DNA from: Panorpa germanica
Taxonomy: Eukaryota; Arthropoda; Insecta; Mecoptera; Panorpidae
Reading direction: 5' to 3'
Assembly (NCBI GenBank): GCA_963678705.1
Contig: OY783204.1
Span: forward strand, 12,844,759 to 12,908,758
Length of the DNA: 64,000 nucleotides
Shown: in pieces, positions 19,486 to 28,900 of the stretch
How the letters are laid out: every line of letters starts with the position of its first letter
Position numbering within the stretch: the stretch's first letter is position 1
The notes under the pieces: generated by a model
The model's input: the letters and a program-made list of their open reading frames with translations, nothing else
The model's database searches: none
Told to the model about the DNA's origin: nothing
Program-made: the position numbers and the translations under genes

Positions 19486-20687
19486 CCGCTCATATGCTTA
19501 ATATTGAAGATAAAATTCTCTTTGACGAATCATTACGCCAATATGAAATACATTCATACAGTCCATATAACACAACCAGCTATGAATATAATGACGAAAT
19601 TCGTATACCAATAAATCAACATAATGTATATACATTACCCTCGGAATCTTACTTATACATTGAAGGTAAAACAAAAGACACTTCAAAATCTACACCTGTT
19701 TTCATATTAAATGGTATTTTATACCTATTTGAAAGTATAAAATATGAAATAAATTCGGTTGAAATTGATTTAAATAAAAATCCTGGTATAACCACTACTA
19801 TGAAAGGATATGTTTCATATAATAACAATGAGTTGCAACTTGAAAATTTGGGGTGGCGTGATACAAATAACAATTTATTAGATAATAAGGGAAATTTTAG
19901 TGTTTGTATTCCTCTTAAAACAATATTTGGGTTCTGTGAAGACTTTAAAAAAATTATATTACCAGTAAAGCATAAATTAATATTAATTCGATCAAAAAAC
20001 GATAATAACGCACTTTGGATAAGTAACAAGGACGAAATAACACCATCAATAACAATTGAAAAGATTCAATGGCGTATGCCTCATATAAATGTATCAGACA
20101 AAAAGAAATTAGAATTATTACAAACAATAGAACTCGATAAATCATTGTATATTGGCTTTCGAAGTTGGGACTTGTACGAATATCCAGCGTTGCCGCGCAC
20201 GTCAAATCAATCTTGGTCTATTAAAACATCTACAGCACTTGAAAAGCCACGTTATGTTATATTAGGGTTACAAAGAGAAGGTAAAGACGATATTACAAAG
20301 GATATGAGTAAATTTCACACTTGTACCTTAAGAAACGTAAAACTATACTTAAATTCTGATGTGTACCCCTATGATAATCTTAATCTTGATTATGACAATA
20401 ATAAGTATGCAATAGCATATGAAATGTATGCTAATTTCCAAAAATCATACTATGATAAAGAGCCGAATCCCATTTTAAATTTAAAGAATTTTAAAGAAAA
20501 TGCACCTTTAATAGTAATAGATTATTCAAAACAGAAAGAATTTCTAAAACCTGCTCCAGTTGATATAAGGCTTGAATTAGAAACATCTGAAAATATTGCA
20601 GACTACGTTCATGCTTATTGTTTAATATTACATGACCGGATTGTTAAGTATAAACCATTATCTGGAATTGTTAATAAAATTACATAA
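19482..20687 (+). CDS. Major capsid protein (double jelly roll)
   Basis: 401 residues, unbroken. This protein forms the bulk of the icosahedral shell in Maverick/adintovirus-like particles. The C-terminal half has the segments I recognise as family hallmarks: RSWDLYEYPALPRT (about residues 226-239), KFHTCTLRNVKLYLNSDVYPY, YAIAYEMYANFQKSYY and DYVHAYCLILHDR near the end. A second ATG four codons in is a possible start. The start overlaps the previous stop, and the next gene begins three bases after this stop. The ORF is open although the polymerase, integrase and protease are dead. Confidence 0.88.
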   Translation: MTAHMLNIEDKILFDESLRQYEIHSYSPYNTTSYEYNDEIRIPINQHNVYTLPSESYLYIEGKTKDTSKSTPVFILNGILYLFESIKYEINSVEIDLNKNPGITTTMKGYVSYNNNELQLENLGWRDTNNNLLDNKGNFSVCIPLKTIFGFCEDFKKIILPVKHKLILIRSKNDNNALWISNKDEITPSITIEKIQWRMPHINVSDKKKLELLQTIELDKSLYIGFRSWDLYEYPALPRTSNQSWSIKTSTALEKPRYVILGLQREGKDDITKDMSKFHTCTLRNVKLYLNSDVYPYDNLNLDYDNNKYAIAYEMYANFQKSYYDKEPNPILNLKNFKENAPLIVIDYSKQKEFLKPAPVDIRLELETSENIADYVHAYCLILHDRIVKYKPLSGIVNKIT

Positions 20688-20690
20688 ATA

Positions 20691-21095
20691 ATGTTTATAA
20701 GAACTAGTATATGTAAAACCATCAAAGAATCACCTGCAAACGCAAGAATGAATTCAAATTTTTTAAATAAATATGAAGAAGTTGCTCAAACACTTTTAAA
20801 AGTTGGAGCTGTATTAAGAAAATATAAAGACAATGAATGTTTGTTAGAAGATCTTACTGAAGAAGATTTACATTACTTGCCAACAGAATTTTTCTTGTAC
20901 TATATAATGTTTTCTACCGATATAGAACAAAATTGGAATCGATTACCATCATACTTAAAAGAAAATGTTGAAATTCAAAAACGCCGCTTATGTTTTAAAC
21001 ATTATAATAAGGGTAGAATTCAAAGAGATGGACCACCAAGCCAAATAAGAAACTGCTTTGAATGTAATTTTAATTCTAACTCTGATTGTAATTAA
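20691..21095 (+). CDS. 134-residue protein with a C-terminal Cys/His cluster
   Basis: Unbroken, starting three bases after the major capsid stop, so it probably shares the transcript. The middle is Leu/Glu-rich (TEEDLHYLPTEFFLYYIMF). The C-terminus has Cys101-x2-His104 and Cys122-x2-Cys125, plus Cys133, which could bind one zinc ion. Overlapping AATAAA signals begin right after the stop (from 21096). I do not recognise a family. Its position suggests a virion or assembly factor. Confidence 0.65.
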   Translation: MFIRTSICKTIKESPANARMNSNFLNKYEEVAQTLLKVGAVLRKYKDNECLLEDLTEEDLHYLPTEFFLYYIMFSTDIEQNWNRLPSYLKENVEIQKRRLCFKHYNKGRIQRDGPPSQIRNCFECNFNSNSDCN

Positions 21096-21162
21096 AATAA
21101 ATAAATAAATAAATATACCTTAATAAATAAAATACATGTTCTTTCATTTATAAAATTTTATT
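21096..21162. terminator. Convergent polyadenylation signals
   Basis: Repeated AATAAA on the plus strand (21096 onward) serves the rightward capsid block. A minus-strand AATAAA (21157-21162) serves the leftward gene ending at 21189. The two transcription units meet here. Confidence 0.6.
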
Positions 21163-21188
21163 TATATACACTCTATACATATTTACAA

Positions 21189-21920
21189 TTATACATATTT
21201 ATTAGCTTTTTCTTGTATTTGAGTCTTAAATAAGTCTATACAAAGCGCCTTAATTTCTAAGCTTAGTAACTTTACATTCATATTTGATGATATATTAGTA
21301 AACAATTTATAGTAATTTAATTCTATGTTATTAATGTTATTTAAAACGAAATTTTCATAAAAGTATTTGTTATGGTTTTTATAATTTATTTCATTACTTT
21401 CTATTAGTAAAGAAAACAACTTATTCTCCACTTCATTAAAAATATTCAATGCAGACTTTGACCATGCCGTAAGTTGATTTAAAGAAAACGTAATGCACTC
21501 TGCTAACTGCATAAGTTTCTGCCAAGACTCTATTTGCATGTATACAGATGATCTTGGACCATTATCTGCCAAAATTGATTTAAGGTGATAATTTTGCTCG
21601 ATAACCATAGTCGGTTTTTCATACAAAGTTTGAAAATGAATTGTACATTTTGACAATACAATACATGGTTGCTCCAGATATGTTATTATTCCATTAAAAT
21701 AATTGGAAATACTGGCTTTGTTATTTAAAATAATTTCCCAGTCATTTTGTGATAAATTTACATACTGCCCGTTAAACTTTTCAATCACACAAACACTCTC
21801 ACAAAAATTATTTGCATCTAGGGCAACTGTAATTTGCTTAGTTTTACTTGTATTTAAAAAATATGAGCACTTAAGCAAATATATTGGATTTATGAAATCA
21901 ACTTTATTTAATGACTCCAT
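21189..21920 (-). CDS. Right-arm protein of unknown function, about 243 residues
   Basis: The open frame extends to 21944, but the ATG at 21918-21920 (MESLNKVDF) is a better start, since the eight codons before it are hydrophobic filler read from AT-rich leader. The product is unbroken. It has a region KQITVALDANNFCESVCVIEKF followed by YVNLSQNDWEIIL, then an Asn-rich helical C-terminal half. The beta-rich start with NLSQNDW loosely resembles the PC4/ssDNA-binding fold seen in some viral cofactors. This is a weak guess. It is the last gene before the two spliced paralogues and shares their strand. Confidence 0.6.
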   Translation of the reverse strand: MESLNKVDFINPIYLLKCSYFLNTSKTKQITVALDANNFCESVCVIEKFNGQYVNLSQNDWEIILNNKASISNYFNGIITYLEQPCIVLSKCTIHFQTLYEKPTMVIEQNYHLKSILADNGPRSSVYMQIESWQKLMQLAECITFSLNQLTAWSKSALNIFNEVENKLFSLLIESNEINYKNHNKYFYENFVLNNINNIELNYYKLFTNISSNMNVKLLSLEIKALCIDLFKTQIQEKANKYV

Positions 21921-21968
21921 TGCATAAAAAATATATATGATCAATTACGCTACAATTTTAAATTGTAA

Positions 21969-22736
21969 CTAAATAAATTTAAAATTGTCATGACTTTTAT
22001 ATGCTTTCGAAATTACTCTTTTACCTCTCCCTCCTACTTCTAAATTATAAATATTAGTAACTCTATTAAATCTATTTTTTCGTTCCTGTAATTTTTTAAA
22101 ATATGAACTAGTTTTGTTATCTTTTTTTCTAATTCTTTCTGATTTTAATTTATTTTTAAATATATTTAAATTTAAACGTTTAACTACTTTTAAAATATAA
22201 TCCTGATTGACCGGTGAATGTAATTTTAAATTTTGTAAAATTTCCAAATATAAAATAGAATTTATATTAAAATCAATAATTTTATTGAAAGGTAATTTTT
22301 TTAATTTTTGAGTGGTACAATGATCATAAGAACTATTATATTTACCAGTACTTAAAACTTTTAAAATATTTTTCCAACATGTATGACCTACATCACTCTT
22401 TATATAAAACTGATACTTAAATTCAAAATTTTCTCTAAGGATTAATTCAGTTGAAGCCAATTGGCTAATTGTATATCCAATACTTAAAAAATCTTTATAA
22501 TTATCTATTAAGTGATATTCCTCGCTTTCCCTTAAGTATTGAATCCAATGTTTATGGCAAAACTATAAAAAAAGAAAAAGAAAATTTGCAATAGGTATAT
22601 ACATTAATGCGGATATCACATACACAGAAGAAAAACTCACCGATTTTCCCGAAACTGTTACAATGTTTACACATGTATATAAAATATTTTGATCAAAATT
22701 AACTACTGCAACACAATAGTTCTCAAAGTCACTCAT
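21969..22736 (-). CDS. Two-exon gene, copy 1 (unknown family)
   Basis: Exon 1 is 22641-22736 (32 codons, ATG at 22736). The intron is 22563-22640 (78 nt; donor GTGAGT, acceptor TTTTTTATAG). Exon 2 is 21969-22562 (198 codons with stop). Splicing keeps frame (phase 0) and gives about 229 residues. Exon 1 ends ...LYTC...SGKS and exon 2 begins FCHKHW, so a Cys22/Cys34/His37 group crosses the junction and may bind zinc. Middle residues EYHLIDN, TISQLA and ELILREN match copy 2 in order. The C-terminus is very basic (KSERIRKKDNK, GGRGKRV). No family is recognised. A nuclear or nucleic-acid-binding role is a guess from the charge. Confidence 0.7.
22563..22640 (-). other. Intron of two-exon gene copy 1
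   Basis: 78 nt, starts GTGAGT and ends with a T-rich tract and TATAG. It contains stops in the frame of the gene, so splicing is needed to join the two homologous halves. Confidence 0.65.
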
Positions 22737-23052
22737 TGTTTTACAATGTTTACACGTACAATTACTGTATAAAATAAGTATTTTTTAAACGTAATTTATA
22801 TATATATATATAATAGTCCCCACTATAAATATAGCTTAAATAAAATTTTCATTGTCAGTGTATGTATAGTATCCCATACCATTAATATTCTTCATAATTT
22901 GTTGTAATATTTTATATTTTGGTTGATATAAATTTCATATACATTATAATATATTTATTAAAACTAAAACGAAATATTGATTCTAAAACAACTGATAGCT
23001 AAAAATTATATGTAATATCAGATGCACATAAAATATAACGCTAATTTAAAAA
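22737..23052. other. Spacer between the spliced genes with an ATPase-gene fragment
   Basis: AT-rich, with an (AT)n run near 22798-22812. The 85 bases at 22848-22932 exactly match 16777-16861 in the packaging ATPase gene. No gene was seen. Confidence 0.8.
22848..22932 (-). repeat. Exact 85-bp copy of an ATPase-gene segment
   Basis: Identical, base for base, to 16777-16861 (ATPase codons about 73-101, between Walker A and Walker B) and in the same orientation. It has no start, so it is not a gene. Flanking sequence differs from the ATPase gene on both sides. Confidence 0.95.
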
Positions 23053-23739
23053 TCAATCCCAATTTTCTTCTTCTTCTTCTTCCTTTAATGAATTCAATGA
23101 AAGAGAAAAACTTATTTCATTTTTATTTTTAAAATAATCAAATTTATTAAGTTTGACTTTTACTTCTAAGTCATACTTTTCAATTGTTCTTAATTTTTCT
23201 AATTTTGAATAAAAAGTATGGTTAAACTTATCAAGCCAACATACGTTTTTAACCAAATTCAAATATATAACTTTATTAATAAAATGGTATTGCAAATAGC
23301 GTAATTTATGTAATGTATTTGCACTATATGTATCATCAAAATATCCTGTTACTAATATATTGCTCCTATATCCTGCTCTTAATATATTTTTAAAATGCTC
23401 ATGTTGTGCGTCTGATATTATATTATATTTTAGCTCATATTTTTTTCTTAAATTTAACTCTAATTTGGCTACTTTACTGATTGATACACCTAATATTTTA
23501 AATCTATAAAAATTATTAACAAGATGATATTCACTACATTCAATTGCCCGCTGCTTTCTATGATAAAGGCATAACTATAAATAAAATTATATAAATAACT
23601 AAATTTTTTAATTGGTAAACATATAATAAAAAAAACTAACCTGTAATCCAGATTCTGCTATTTTCGGACAGGTGTACTTATAAGTGTCATCTGAATACAG
23701 GTATACACAACACAAAAAGTTGTTGTTATCTAAAGACAT
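23053..23739 (-). CDS. Two-exon gene, copy 2 (unknown family)
   Basis: Exon 1 is 23641-23739 (33 codons, ATG at 23739). The intron is 23575-23640 (66 nt; donor GTTAGT, acceptor ATTTATAG). Exon 2 is 23053-23574 (174 codons with stop). The spliced product is about 206 residues in a single frame. Exon 1 carries YTC (Cys24) and exon 2 begins LCLYH (Cys35, His38), aligned with the same residues of copy 1. EYHLVNN, SISKVA and ELNLRKK also align. The intron sits at the homologous place and in the same phase. The C-terminus ends in a short Glu run (EEEEEENWD), opposite in charge to copy 1. Family unknown. Confidence 0.7.
23575..23640 (-). other. Intron of two-exon gene copy 2
   Basis: 66 nt, GTTAGT...TATAG, at the same codon position and phase as the intron of copy 1. 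Confidence 0.65.
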
Positions 23740-23815
23740 TTTAAAACTTATATTATTATTAATATAAACAGTTACTACTAAATTAAGTTGTTTTAATACA
23801 TTCAATAAAAAATTA

Positions 23816-24250
23816 ACTTACAAAGTTATATCAATCTATAGGGTAGTAATTATTGGCAATGGGAGATGGGACAAAACAGCAATATTCTGTTGACATTTAA
23901 AACTGTTATTATTATTGTAACTAAATTAAAATTATCTAAAAAGTATTAAAAATTAACTTACCTAACTGTTTGCTCATAAGTATGAAAGTCTAAAAGGGTT
24001 CAAACGGTAAAAACTCAAGATTAGGTTGAAACTGCTATAGACACCTGTAAATATTTGAAAACTACTATTAAATTTATTGTAAACATACAAAATCTTATAC
24101 AAAATTTACTTACCACATAATTATCCACTTCCAAACTGAAATTATTGATAAAATTTTTTTTTAAAATAGCACTAAATAGCCACTAAATTATTTAAAAACA
24201 CAAGTTATTTAAAAAGAACTAACTCAGAACAAGACTTTGCAAGACAATTT
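23816..24250 (-). other. Candidate spliced 5' leader of the minus-strand genes
   Basis: No long frame. On the minus strand there are three GTAAGT donors (at 24113-24108, 23961-23956 and 23821-23816) and plausible acceptors between them (TTTACAG near 24045, a TCAACAG near 23894). The pattern suggests short non-coding or barely coding upstream exons. An ATG (ATGAGCAAACAG, near 23977) lies just before the middle donor. RNA evidence is absent. Confidence 0.35.
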
Positions 24251-24311
24251 AATAAACAAACTGCACAATACTTAATGTAACACAATCATATTCTTAGACT
24301 TATATATAAAT

Positions 24312-25698
24312 CTTAATATATATATTTCTTGTGTGCGTGTGTATGTGACTGAACTCCTCCTAAACGACTGGACCAATTTTGATGAAATTTTTTGTGTGTG
24401 TTCGTGGAGATTCGAGAATCGTTTAGATTTACAGTTTGGTCTACTGGAAAATGTTTTTTCAATTAATTTCTTATTTATAAGGAGTTGTTGATTTTGGAAT
24501 GTTTTACATTAGATCCGGCGGACGGCGCTATTATCGCATTCAATATTATTCTATTTCAATTTTAGTTTGTCCCGACAGATGGTGCTACGATTAATTTGAA
24601 AAAAATTTTGTTATTCAATTCATGTGCTGATTAAAATATTAAATGTAATTATTTTTTTAAGAGTTTTGAAGTGTGTATAAATAATTTTGTGAATTCAGAT
24701 GTTTTTTTAAACAACCAACATAACCTTCAAGTTTATTTGTGTAGTTAGAGGATTGAATTTTTTTAATTATTTTTATTGACAATTAATTCATTTTTGGAGA
24801 TATTAAATAAAAAAACTCACAAAATGCGATTACATGTTCTTTATCTAAAATTTGTCATAATAAATCTTTTGAGTTAATTAATTAAAAATTCATTATCAAT
24901 AAGTAACTCATATTAATTGTATATTATTTTGCAATATTTTATTTTTGTAGAAAAATGCCACGTCTTCGTGGAAGAGCAAGAAATATTGGTCGACGTACTG
25001 AGCACGCGCAATTAGTTCATGATCATCGATTGAATAGAACAGTAGAAGAACATTCTATGGATATTGTAAATTTAAGAGATCGAGCTGCATGTACACATGC
25101 AAATGAAAATGTAGAGCAACGTGCTCAACGTCTTTGTGCTAATACATTAAGACAACGAGAGGCACGTCAACGAGCGACCAACGCACATAGAGAACGTAAC
25201 CAACAGCGAGTACAAGATAATCGAGCATTGGCACGAGCATCACTTAATCGTCTCGCGTTTGAATATGATCCTGAAATAGATTATTCATCACATGCATTGA
25301 TCACAATTGGTAGTATGGACAAAGAGTGTCAACATTGTCATGCTTTCAAGTACAAAGGTGAATCAGCTGGTTTATGTTGCGCATCTGGAAAAATATCACT
25401 GCCACCGCTAAAACCACCACCAGAACCTTTAATAACGCTTTTAGCTGGAATCACATCTCAATCATAATTATTTTTACGGAAAATTCGTAAATTAAATTCA
25501 TGCTTTCAAATGACATCATTTGCAGCAACAAAAATTATTCATAATAAAGATGGCCGTAATTTTGAATCCACATCACCAAATTGGTTCGTTACTTCCAATG
25601 CCTGATGCCGATCCAAAATTTTTACAAATTTATTTTATGGGGAATGAAGAGCAACAGAAAAGACGTGTGTACAGGACAACGTCTGTCGGGTCCGCTAG
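24312..25698 (+). mobile_element. Truncated Helentron-type Helitron
   Basis: The left end begins with the stretch TTCTTGTGTGCGTGTGTATG followed by CTGAACTCCTCCTAAACGAC, which I recognise as the widespread insect Helentron 5' end. The right end is GTCTGTCGGGTCCGCTAG (25681-25698), the matching 3' end with terminal CTAG. Between lies only the N-terminal part of the replicase. The left edge could be off by some bases because it sits in an AT repeat. The element is about 1.4 kb, lacks the helicase and the Rep catalytic core, and is non-autonomous. It lies in the right end of the Maverick, after the spliced genes. Confidence 0.8.
24955..25467 (+). pseudogene. Helitron replicase N-terminal fragment
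   Basis: The ATG at 24955 (MPRLRGRARNIGRRTEH) opens an Arg-rich region with many RQR/RER repeats. It is followed by the Helitron hallmark CQHCHAFKYKGESAGLCCASGK (about residues 122-143) and LPPLKPPPEPL. The frame stops at 25465-25467. Related frames continue beyond: FLRKIRK, NSCFQMTSFAATK, and in another frame GSLLPMPDADPKFLQIYFMG (within 25520-25717). Frameshifts and a jump to the 3' end follow. The intact protein would be well over 1000 residues, so most of it, including the HUH nuclease and helicase, is gone. Confidence 0.85.
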
Positions 25699-25980
25699 TT
25701 ATAATATAAAAATTTAACAGGGTAGCACTTTACTTATTTAATACTATAATATATTTACCATCAGACTATCAATTCTTAATTCTATCATCCCCGCGCATTC
25801 AAAATAAATAAAATTCTCGGGGCCCCCGACCCTTCGAGCAGTTTTATTTTAAAAAGTTTGTTTCAACTTAAGTTAGAGCTTTTGGTTTAGCTAATTGTGA
25901 TTCTACTATTATCCACAACCTATATAGCCTCATACATATGGATCAAACCGCTACCTAATAAATTTGTATAATAAAATATC
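25699..25980. other. Right flank of the insert, nothing recognised
   Basis: 282 bp between the Helentron end and the right inverted repeat. It includes AGGGTAG near 25720 and a GC-rich patch (CTCGGGGCCCCCGACCC near 25818) that stands out from the AT-rich surroundings. No gene, and no match to the left subterminal repeat, was found. Confidence 0.5.
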
Positions 25981-25990
25981 CTCCTACCCT
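25981..25990 (-). repeat. Right arm of 10-bp terminal inverted repeat
   Basis: CTCCTACCCT is the exact reverse complement of 9073-9082 and directly abuts the resumed satellite. Confidence 0.6.
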
Positions 25991-28900
25991 ATTTTACAAA
26001 CCGATTACCGTTCCATGAAAAGGCAACTATCTAAAGGTTGTCCTCAGCGATCTGTAATGTGGGCCTGAGCTCTGGAACATGGTATTCGACGAGAACTGTG
26101 TTTCTCACTCGAATGGTTGTGTAGACATATGTTTTGCCAACGATAATGTGATCCTTATCGGTGCAAATAGTACAGAAAACCAAGAAAGCCGTTCTCGACC
26201 TGCTATATATAAAATCTGTAGTTTCTTAAGGCTACAAAGCTACGAAACAAATACAGTAACAACGAATGATAAACTTGTAACACACTTTGCGCGTGTCACA
26301 AGGACGGAATAAAGCTTAAACTCGGCAACTATGCCGACACTATACAAGAGGGCATTTATGCTAATAGTTGTGTATTGTGCTACGGCATGGTATTACAGGA
26401 TCAATCTTCCAGATCTTCCATGCAAAGAACTATGTTATTGACGATGACGCGTTGTTGCAGAACTGTATCTACAGAAGTGGTGCAAGTGATATTGGGGACA
26501 ATTCCTTTAGATTTAAAAATCACTCATGCACTTACTCAAGTACAAATTACGCTAGAACTGAAAAAATTAAATTTTGATGATTTAAAATTAATGCGACAAA
26601 TTTCGAGGATTTAAAGTTAATGCGGCTGTAGGATAAAAGTCTGGAGTCGATACCAAATATATTGCCAAAGAGATGAATGCATATATGCATAAGCTCTGGC
26701 AAGACAGATGGGACTTAATACAAAAAGAAAGACCTACGTATTGGTTTACAAGGACGTTAATATTGCTTTGCAACACAAGTGGTTCCTATCTACTATGTGT
26801 GTGATCGGCTCCTGCTACTTTAGGTCAAAAAAGTGATTAAAAGTGAGAAATTAATTATGGAAAAAAATTAAATAAATTAAATGAATACTTTTTCAAACAA
26901 AAAGTATTTAAGTTTGTTTTAAATTTGTGTTAATTTACCCTAAACAAAGTGTTTTTACAAAAGTTTGACAGTTAAAAACCAGTGTTAAAAACGAATTTTT
27001 CATTACGCGTACACGCGGTTTTATAAAGATAACCTCAAATTTGTAACTTTGATGTTTGATATAAGACATTAATAAGTGCGATAGACAAAAAAAGTGATAA
27101 TAATTAGGTTAGTGTTAGTGCTAAAACATCAAGTGGTTTAAAATTCAAGAAATCTGTAGAGATATATAAGGAAGACCTCATATAAACACTACAAATATAC
27201 GGAAGACAAAAGGTTGCCGCCCACTATCAAGTAAGTCGAATAACATTAACTATAAATAATATTAAAACACAAGAATTAGTTTATATAAATTCGTGTTGTA
27301 AATAATAATGAGAGTGTATTAATTGTTATAAGTGATTAAGTGAACAATATATGCGGTTTTCTTGGAAATAGTGATTGATCGTTCATGAACATTCAATGGT
27401 AACAAACAAATGGTAAGTAAGTAGGCATAAGTACAAGTATGTATATGAGATATTTATAGAAATTCAGTGTGATTTTGTTGATGTCCGGTGGCCAAGTGAC
27501 CTTGAAAGAATTAGACCGGCAAAAACCTATAGGTACGTCTACTGCGCTATGGAGAACTATTTTCATTGTCAAACATTATTTTACAAACCGATTACTGTTC
27601 CATGAAAAGGCAACTATCTAAAGGTTGTCCTCAGCGATCTGTAATGTGGGCCTGAGCTCTGGAACATGGTATTCGACGAGAACTGTGTTTCTCACTCGAA
27701 AGGTTGTGTAGACATATGTTTTGCCAACGATAATGTGATCCTTATCGGTGCAAATAGTACAGAAACCCTAGAAAGCCGTTCTCGACTAGCTATATATAAA
27801 ATATGTAGTTTCTTAAGGCTACAAAGCTACGAAGCAAATACAGTAACAACGAATGATAAACTTGTAACACACCTTGCGCGTGTCACAAGGACGGAATGAA
27901 GCTTAAACTCGGCAACTATGCCGACACTATACAAGGGGGCATTTATGCTAATAGTTGTGTATTGTGCTTCGGCATAGTATTACAGGATAAATCTTCCAGA
28001 TCTTCCATGCAAAGAACTATGTTATTGACGATGACGCGTTGTTGCAGAACTGTATCTACAGAAGTGGTGCAAGTGATATTGAGGACAATTCCTTTAGATT
28101 TAAAAATCACTCATGCACTTACTCAAGTACAAATTACGCTAGAACTAAAAAAATCAAATTTTGATGATTTAAAATTAATGCGACAAATTTCGAGGATTTA
28201 AAGTTAATGCGGCTGTAGGATAAAAGTCTGGAGACGATACCAAATATATTGCCAAAGAGATGAATGCATATATGCATAAGCTCTGGCAAGACAGATGGGA
28301 CTTAATACAAAAAGGAAGACCTACGTATTGGTTTACAAGGACGTTAATATTGCTTTGCAACACAAGTGGTTTCTATCTACTATGTGTGTGATCGGCTCCT
28401 GCTACTTTAGGTGAAAAAAGTGATTAAAAGTGAGAAATTAATTATGGAAAAAAATTAAATAAATTATATGAATACTTTTTCAAACAAAAAGTATTTAAGT
28501 TTGTTTTAAATTTGTGTTAATTTACCCTAAACAAAGTGTTTTTACAAAAGTTTGACAGTTGGAAACCAGTGTTAAAAACGAATTTTTCATTACGCGTACA
28601 CGCGGTCTTATAAACATAACCCCAAATTTGTAACTTTGATGTTTGATATAAGACATTAATAAGTGCGATAGACAAAAAAAGTGATAATAATTAGGTTAGT
28701 GTTAGTGCTAAAACATCAAGTGGTTTAAAATTCAAGAAATCTGTAGAGATATATATGGAAGACTTCATATAAACACTACAAATATACGGAAGACAAAAGG
28801 TTGCCGCCCACTATCAAGTAAGTCGAATAACATTAACTATAAATAATATTAAAACACAAGAATTAGTTTATATAAATGCGTGTTTTAAATAATAATGAGA

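Larger units (their letters stand above)
9073..25990. mobile_element. Maverick/Polinton-type element (with nested Helentron)
   Basis: The block contains the diagnostic Maverick set: protein-primed DNA polymerase B, retrovirus-like integrase, HerA/A32-type packaging ATPase, adenain-like protease, and penton and major capsid proteins. The ~15 kb from the left edge to the Helentron is the usual size. The outer edges carry AGGGTAGGAG (9073-9082) and its exact reverse complement (25981-25990). No long terminal inverted repeat, as is normal for Mavericks, was found between the two ends. The flanks also lack an obvious 6-bp target duplication. The edges may therefore be a later or composite structure, with one true Maverick end lost. 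The replication and integration genes are disabled, so this copy is not autonomous. Confidence 0.88.

Noticed and set aside
19649-20205. Minus-strand frames of 126 and 83 residues within the major capsid gene
   Set aside because: They are hydrophobic shadow frames of an AT-rich coding strand.
9073-25990. Long terminal inverted repeats as in canonical Mavericks
   Set aside because: I compared the left ~400 bp with the reverse complement of the right ~290 bp by eye and found only the 10-bp match.
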